Assembly (NCBI RefSeq): GCF_004777465.1
Contig: NZ_CP038462.1
Coordinates: 1,178,001-1,242,000, forward strand
Direction of reading: 5' to 3'
Source of the DNA: Nocardioides daphniae
Lineage (GTDB): Bacteria > Actinomycetota > Actinomycetes > Propionibacteriales > Nocardioidaceae
DNA length: 64,000 bases
Shown here: piece after piece, positions 58,473 through 64,000 of the stretch
Layout: each line of letters begins with the position of its first letter
Position numbering within the stretch: the stretch's first letter is position 1
The notes under the pieces: model-generated
Told to the model about the DNA's origin: nothing
The model's database searches: none
What the model saw: the letters and a program-made list of their open reading frames with translations, nothing else
Made by a program: the position numbers and the translations under genes

Positions 58473-59324
58473 GTGCCCGAGCTGCCCGAGGTCGAGGTCG
58501 TACGCCGCGGACTCGAGACCCACGTCGTCGGTGCCCGCATCCTCGGCGCCGAGGTGCTCCACGCCCGCCCCGTACGCCGCGACCCGCTCGGGCCCGAGGG
58601 GTTCGCGCAGGCCGTCGCCGGACGTACGGTCACCGCCGTGCGACGACGCGGCAAGTACTTCTGGCTCGCCCTCGACGACACCGACGCCATCCTCGGCCAC
58701 CTCGGCATGAGCGGGCAGATGCTGGTGAAGACCCCCGGCGCCCCGCTCGAGCGCCACCTGCGGGTGCGCTTCCCGCTCGACTCCGGCGCCGACCTGCGTT
58801 TCGTCGACCAACGGATGTTCGGCGGTCTCTCGTACGCCCCGGGCGGCGCCGTTCTCCCGTCGGAGATCGCCCACATCGGCCGTGACCCGCTGGACGCCGA
58901 GTTCGACGCCGAGGCGGTGGCCCGGCGGATGCGGCAGCGCTCCAGCGCGGTCAAGCGCCAGCTGCTCGACCAGACGCTGGTCTCCGGGGTCGGCAACATC
59001 TACGCCGACGAGGCGCTCTGGCGCGCCCGGCTGCACGGCGAGCGTCCCGGCGACCGGCTCACCCGGGCTCAGGCGCTCGACGTGATCGAGCAGGCCCGCG
59101 CGGTGATGCTGCAGGCGCTCGACCAGGGCGGCACCAGCTTCGACGCCCTCTACGTCAACGTGAACGGCGAGTCGGGCTACTTCGACCGCAGCCTGCACGC
59201 GTACGGCCGCGAGGACGAGCCGTGCGACCGGTGCGGTGCGGCGATCCGCCGGGTGGCCTTCATGAACCGCTCGTCCTACTTCTGCCCGACCTGCCAGCCG
59301 GTGCCGCGCCGGCGCCGGACCTGA
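58473..59324 (+). CDS. mutM: Formamidopyrimidine-DNA glycosylase
   Basis: A 283-residue Fpg that excises 8-oxoguanine and formamidopyrimidines. The catalytic N-terminal Pro follows the initiator ('[14 protein letters not shown]'), '[11 protein letters not shown]' holds the conserved Lys, 'HLGMSGQML' the DNA-binding His, and the C-terminal zinc finger is '[10 protein letters not shown]' with 'SYFCPTCQ'. Start GTG 58473. Cotranscribed with rnc. Confidence 0.95.
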   Translation: MPELPEVEVVRRGLETHVVGARILGAEVLHARPVRRDPLGPEGFAQAVAGRTVTAVRRRGKYFWLALDDTDAILGHLGMSGQMLVKTPGAPLERHLRVRFPLDSGADLRFVDQRMFGGLSYAPGGAVLPSEIAHIGRDPLDAEFDAEAVARRMRQRSSAVKRQLLDQTLVSGVGNIYADEALWRARLHGERPGDRLTRAQALDVIEQARAVMLQALDQGGTSFDALYVNVNGESGYFDRSLHAYGREDEPCDRCGAAIRRVAFMNRSSYFCPTCQPVPRRRRT

Positions 59325-59442
59325 GCGGGCACCGAGGCCCCCAAGTCGGGGAATTGACCCGTCCCGGTCGGGGTGGGACTCTTGAATACGGCCCTCTGTG
59401 GCCTGCCCATTCACCACGTGCACGACACGCGAAAGGTTCCCG

Positions 59443-59646
59443 ATGGCCAAGGCTCTCCTCGGACATCTCCACACCGACACCCGTGGTTCTTCCCGGATGG
59501 TTTCGGAGAACGCTCGACTGCGTCAGCGCATCGCTGACCTCGAGGCCCTCGTGGTCCGGCTCCAGGACGAGAACACCCGTCTGGCCGACCTCGAGACGAC
59601 CGCTGCCCTGGAGCGCGAGTCGCTCCAGGAGATGCAGCCCGCCTGA
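59443..59646 (+). CDS. Small coiled-coil protein between mutM and smc
   Basis: A 67-residue polar protein with a central coiled coil ('MVSENARLRQRIADLEALVV' to 'LQDENTRLADLE', Leu heptads). ATG follows GAAAGG. I do not recognise a named family. It is free of frame problems, has its own 118-bp upstream gap and sits beside smc, so a chromosome-related or cytoskeletal adaptor role is possible but unproven. Confidence 0.7.
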   Translation: MAKALLGHLHTDTRGSSRMVSENARLRQRIADLEALVVRLQDENTRLADLETTAALERESLQEMQPA

Positions 59647-59813
59647 CCTCTCTCCGTCCCGCCCTCCGGGCGCTGCGACGTGTCCGGGCGAGCTCGCCCG
59701 ACGAGCAGCTGCGCCGGTCGGGCGAAACTGACGGCACCCACCGGTAGTCTGAGCGCGCCGCAGCGGGCGACGTGCCCGTGCGGAGTGCGCGACACGGTCG
59801 GAGGAGGTCCGGG

Positions 59814-62800
59814 GTGTACCTGAAGAGCCTGACCCTCAAGGGGTTCAAGTCCTTCGCGTCCTCGACCACGCTCCAGCTCGAGCCCGGCATCACCTGCATC
59901 GTCGGGCCCAACGGCTCCGGCAAGTCCAACGTCGTCGACGCGCTCGCCTGGGTGATGGGGGAGCAGGGCGCCAAGTCGCTGCGCGGCGGCAAGATGGAGG
60001 ACGTCATCTTCGCCGGCACCACCGGCCGCCCACCGCTGGGCCGTGCCGAGGTCCAGCTGACCATCGACAACTCCGACGGTGCGCTGCCGATCGACTACAC
60101 CGAGGTGACGATCAGCCGGACGATGTTCCGCAACGGCGGCTCGGAGTACGCGATCAACGGCACCTCCTGCCGGCTGCTCGACGTCCAGGACCTGCTCAGC
60201 GACTCCGGCATCGGACGCGAGATGCACGTGATCGTCGGGCAGGGCCAGCTCGACTCGATCCTGCACGCGACGCCGGAGGACCGGCGCGGCTTCATCGAGG
60301 AGGCCGCGGGCGTCCTGAAGCACCGCAAGCGCAAGGAGAAGGCGCTGCGCAAGCTCGCCTCCACCGAGGGCAACCTGACCCGGCTGGCCGACCTGCTCAC
60401 CGAGATCCGCCGCCAGCTCAAGCCGCTGGGCCGTCAGGCCGAGGTGGCGCGCAAGGCCCAGGCCGTGCAGGCCGACGTCCGCGACGCCCGCGCCCGCATC
60501 GCCGCCGACGACCTGGTCACCGCCCGCACGGTGCTGGAGCAGGACCTGGCCGACGAGTCGCTGCTGGTGCAGCGCCGCGCCGAGGTCGAGGCCGAGCTGG
60601 CCCGGGCCCGCGAGGTGGAGGCCGGGCTGGAGGCCTCGTTGCGGGAGGACCTGCCAGCCCTGGCGGCCGCCCAGGAGGCGTGGTTCGCCCTCTCCGGCCT
60701 GCGCGAGCGTCTGCGCGGCACCCAGTCGCTGGCCGCCGAGCGCGTGCGCAACGCGCAGGGCTCCTCCGACGAGGTCGTCGACTCCGGGCGCGACCCCGAC
60801 CGGCTCGAGGCCGACGCGGAGCGGGCCCGCGAGCAGGAGGCCGCGATCGCCACCGAGGTCGAGGGCCTGCGTACGACGCTCGAGGAGGCCGTGGCGCACC
60901 GGCGCGAGGCCGAGGACGCCGCGTCGGAGGAGGACCGCAGGATCGCCGCCCTCCAACGCGCCGCCGCCGACCGCCGCGAGGGGCTGGCCCGACTGACCGG
61001 ACAGGTCAACGCGCTCAAGAGCCGTGCCGCCGCCGCAGACGAGGAGCTCGGGCGTCTCGCCCAGGCGCGGCAGGAGGCCCTGGGCCGTGCCGAGCGTGCG
61101 GCCGCCCAGTTCACCGCGCTGGAGACCGAGGTCGCGGGGCTCGACGCCGGCGAGGAAGGACTGGACGCCGAGCACGAGGCCGCGGCCGAGGCCCTGGAGG
61201 CCGCCGAGGCACAGGTGCAGCGTCTGCGCGATGCGACCGCGAGGCCGACCGGGAGCGGACCGCGCTGCGTGCCCGGATCGACGCCCTGGCGCTGGGCCTG
61301 AACCGCAAGGACGGCGCAGGCGCCCTGCTGGCCGCCTCCGAGCAGCTCGACGGCCTGCTCGGCTCGGTGGCCGCCCTGGTCAGCGTGCACTCCGGCTACG
61401 AGGCCGCGGTCGCCAGCGCGCTGGGCCAGGCGGCCGACGCGGTCGCGGTGCGCGACCCCTCCGCCGCGCTGGTTGCGATCGACCACCTCAAGGGCGAGGA
61501 TCTCGGGCGCGCGCAGCTGGTGGTCGGAGACCCCGACGACCTGCCGCGCGACTGGCCCGCCCTGCCCGGCGGCGCCGTGTGGGCGGTCGACGTGGTCGTC
61601 GCCCCTGCCGAGCTGTCCGCCGCCCTCACCCGCGCCCTGGCCAAGGTGGCCGTCGTCGAGGACCTCGAGGCGGCCCGTGCGCTCGTGGAGCGACTTCCCG
61701 ACGTCGTCGCGGTCACCCGTGACGGCGACCTGCTGGGTCGCCACCACGCCTGGGGTGGATCGTCGTCCCAGCCGAGCCTGCTCGAGGTCCAGGCTGCCCA
61801 CGACGAGGCGGAGCAGCAGCTGGCCGAGGTGACCGCCCGCACTGAGCGGCTCGCCTTCGAGATCTCCGGGGCGGAGGCGCGCCGCCTCGAGGCCCAGAAG
61901 CGTGTCGACGTGGCCCTGGCCCAGCTGCACGAGTCCGACGCCACCCTGGCAGCGGTGGCGGAGGAGCTGGGTCAGTACGGCTCGGCCGTCCGCAGCGCCC
62001 GCGGCGAGGCCGAGCGGCTCGAGAAGGCGCTGGCTGCTGCCACCGAGGCCCGTGAGAAGGACCTGGCCGGCTTGGTGGAGCTCGAGGCCCGCCTGGCCCA
62101 GGCCACCGACGCCCCCGAGGAGGATCCGGACACCTCGGCCCGCGAGGAGCTGGCGGAGGCCGCCCGGGCCGCCCGGCAGGGGGAGATGGACGCGCGACTC
62201 GCGCTGCGTACGGCTGAGGAGCGGGCCCGTGCCATCCACGGCCGCGCCGACTCGCTGGCCCGGCAGGCGCGAGCGGAGCGGGAGAGCCGCGCCAAGGCGC
62301 AGGCCCGACGCCAGCGCCTGGTGCGCGAGGGCCGTGCGGCCGAGGCCGTCGGCGCCGCGACCGCGGTGGTGCTGCACGCCCTGGAGTCGTCGGTCAACGA
62401 GGCCGCCGAGGAGCGCGCCTCGGTGGAGCGATCGCGCCACGAGCGCGAGGAGCAGCTGCTCACCGTGCGTGCGCGTCTGCGTGACCTCACCCGCGACCAC
62501 GACGAGCTGGTCAACTCGGTGCACCGCGACGAGCTGGCCCGGGCCCAGCAGCGGATGCGCATCGAGCAGCTCGAGGAGAAGGCCGTCGACGAGCTCGGGC
62601 TCGACCCGCAGGTGCTCGTCGACGAGTACGGTCCGCACCTGGCCGTGCCGTTCTTCGGCGAGCTCCCCGAGGGCGACGAGCCGCCGGAGCCGGTCCCGTT
62701 CGTCCGTGAGGAGCAGCTCAAGCGGCTCAAGGCCGCCGAGCGTGCCCTGGCCCAGCTGGGCCGGGTCAACCCGCTCGCGCTGGAGGAGTTCTCGGCGATG

Positions 62801-63364
62801 GAGGAGCGCCACAAGTTCCTCACCGAGCAGCTCGACGACCTCAAGCGCACGCGCAAGGACCTCATGGACATCGTCAAGGAGGTCGACGTCCGGGTGGAGC
62901 AGGTCTTCACCGAGGCCTACGCCGACGTCGAGAAGGCGTTCGACGCGACCTTCGCGCGGCTCTTCCCCGGCGGTGAGGGGAGGCTGGTGCTCACCGACCC
63001 GTCGAACATGCTCACCACCGGCGTCGAGGTCGAGGCGCGCCCGCCCGGCAAGAAGGTGAAGCGGCTCTCGCTGCTCTCCGGTGGCGAGCGCTCACTGGTC
63101 GCCGTCGCCTTCCTGGTGGCGCTCTTCAAGGCCCGGCCCTCGCCGTTCTACATCCTCGACGAGGTGGAGGCGGCGCTCGACGACACCAACCTCGGTCGTC
63201 TCCTGCAGATCTACGAGGAGCTGCGCGAGAACTCCCAGCTGCTCGTCATCACCCACCAGAAGCGGACCATGGAGGTCGGCGACGCGCTCTACGGCGTGAC
63301 GATGCGGGGCGACGGCGTCTCGGCCGTGATCAGCCAGCGGCTGAAGGAGTCCGAGCCGGTCTGA
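59814..63364 (+). CDS. smc: Chromosome segregation protein SMC, frameshifted
   Basis: About 1183 residues when repaired. Walker A 'IVGPNGSGKSNVVDALAWVM' (residues 31-50) and the Q-loop 'RGGKMEDVIFAGT' are at the N terminus. Two long coiled coils flank a hinge (about 500-640, 'GLLGSVAALVSVHSGYEAAV'). The C-terminal head has 'LSLLSGGERSLVAVAFLVAL' and Walker B 'FYILDEVEAALDDTNL'. One base is missing near 61237 (R-L-R-D-A/R-E-A-D-R-E-R), in the coiled coil before the hinge, so callers would report two pieces. GTG 59814 has GGAGGAGG upstream. Order mutM-smc-ftsY is conserved. Confidence 0.95.
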
Positions 63365-63480
63365 GGTCGGTCAGTGGCCGGTCCGAGGCCGATGCCGGGG
63401 CGTGCCCACGCCTGTGTCACCCTTGGGACGGACGTCGGGCCGCGGGGGCCCTGACGTCGCTCGACAGGGAGTTGGAACAC

Positions 63481-63669
63481 GTGCTGGCCGTCCTTCTGAT
63501 GACGATGCTGAGCCTGGTCGTGGGCGGACTCGTGCTCGCCTACGTGGCCTATCCGCACCGGGGCCAGGACGTCCCGTTCGTCCCCCAGCTGGGCGAGGCC
63601 ATGCGGCGCGGCGTCGACCGTCTGCCGCTGCTGTCCGAGGACGAGGAACCCCTGCTCCGCAGGCGCTGA
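63481..63669 (+). CDS. Small single-helix membrane protein upstream of ftsY
   Basis: 62 residues. One N-terminal membrane helix ('LAVLLMTMLSLVVGGLVLAYVA') is followed by a basic and acidic cytoplasmic tail. GTG 63481 is chosen; TTG 63472 is in frame. Unknown function. It ends 21 bp before ftsY, and the position suggests cotranscription with it. Confidence 0.65.
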   Translation: MLAVLLMTMLSLVVGGLVLAYVAYPHRGQDVPFVPQLGEAMRRGVDRLPLLSEDEEPLLRRR

Positions 63670-63690
63670 CCCTCTGGGAGGATGCTCCTC

Positions 63691-64000
63691 ATGGATGCTC
63701 TTCCTGGTTGGACCTACGTGCTGATCGCCCTGGCGATCCTGGCGCTCATCACCGTGGCGGTCGCCGTCACCGTCTCGCTCCGCTCCCGCGGTGGCAAGGC
63801 CGTTCCTCCGTCGGCCCCGACCGACGCCGGCGCGCCGCCGCCCCGGGCCGACGAGGCCGAGGTCACCGCCCCCACGGAGGTGACCGGCCAGGAGGCTGCC
63901 GCCCCGCCGGTGCCGGAGGAGGCCCTCCCGACGCTGGAGCAGCCCGAGGGCACCGCGTCCCGCCTGGTCCGCCTGCGCCAGCGGCTCTCGCGCTCCCAGG
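63691..64000 (+). CDS. ftsY: Signal recognition particle receptor FtsY, 3'-partial
   Basis: The first 103 codons before the window ends. An N-terminal membrane segment ('WTYVLIALAILALITVAVAVTV'), an Ala/Pro/Glu-rich acidic A domain, then 'SRLVRLRQRLSRSQ', the start of the N domain four-helix bundle. This layout and the position after smc identify the actinobacterial SRP receptor, which docks ribosome-SRP complexes at the membrane. The GTPase domain lies beyond the edge. Confidence 0.85.
   Translation, partial: MDALPGWTYVLIALAILALITVAVAVTVSLRSRGGKAVPPSAPTDAGAPPPRADEAEVTAPTEVTGQEAAAPPVPEEALPTLEQPEGTASRLVRLRQRLSRSQ

Noticed and set aside
60434..62812. 792-codon minus-strand open frame opposite smc
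   Set aside because: Shadow of smc; low-complexity Leu/Gly/Arg text without domains.

Overview
The window is about 70% GC by eye, with many GTG starts and GC-rich third codon positions. It carries actinobacterial hallmarks: DUF222/HNH (13E12-type) genes, an ndgR-leuCD locus, a BioQ-controlled bioYMN locus, an F420 gene (fbiD), an AdaA-AlkA fusion, and the conserved run thiL-rpmB-DAK2-recG-rsmD-coaD-yceD-rpmF-rnc-mutM-smc-ftsY. Together these suggest a Nocardioides-like member of the Nocardioidaceae. That assignment is inference from gene content, not from a search.

Layout. 1-8.8 kb: a five-gene same-strand cassette with a giant cadherin-repeat/beta-helix surface protein (5' end outside the window), three tandem phage-tail-collar (MdpB-like) proteins and a Tat-exported binding-protein-like protein. 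8.9-13.8 kb: a membrane protein with W-P-D repeats, then ilvBNC behind a leader peptide and terminator. 13.8-19.7 kb: a DUF222-HNH gene with a perfect LexA box, an ABC exporter, a FrnE-like thioredoxin-fold protein and membrane proteins. 19.8-25.5 kb: serA, a YczE-type membrane protein, a methyltransferase, then leuB-ilvE behind a second branched-chain leader peptide (Val-Leu-Val-Leu-Ile). 25.5-31.3 kb: a Ser/Thr kinase, an amidase, bioYMN and its TetR regulator. 31.3-39.1 kb: a pentapeptide-repeat protein, a 2H phosphoesterase, a CAP protein, a second DUF222-HNH gene with a LexA-like box, a fumarylacetoacetase-family hydrolase, gltX and a CAAX protease. 39.1-46 kb: tRNA-Gln, two identical tRNA-Glu genes each with its own terminator, adaA-alkA/ogt, ndgR, leuCD, fbiD and plsC. 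46.1-51.3 kb: gpsA, a Cys/Met-metabolism PLP enzyme, ddl, a lipoprotein, an AsnC-type RAM protein and thiL. 51.4-64 kb: the ribosomal/DNA-repair/chromosome cluster from rpmB to the start of ftsY.

How genes work together. Branched-chain amino acid synthesis is split over three loci (ilvBNC, leuB-ilvE, leuCD) that appear to use different controls: two peptide-leader systems and the IclR regulator NdgR. Biotin uptake shows two palindromes matching the BioQ box. Both DUF222 nucleases have SOS-type palindromes at their promoters.

Quality warning. More than twenty one- or two-base losses break or scramble otherwise well conserved genes (ilvB, ilvC, serA, ilvE, ddl, rnc, smc and others). Some are compensated and invisible as ORF breaks (gpsA, the surface protein). 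They look like assembly or consensus errors rather than gene decay. For such genes I give the whole span and state where the frame changes.
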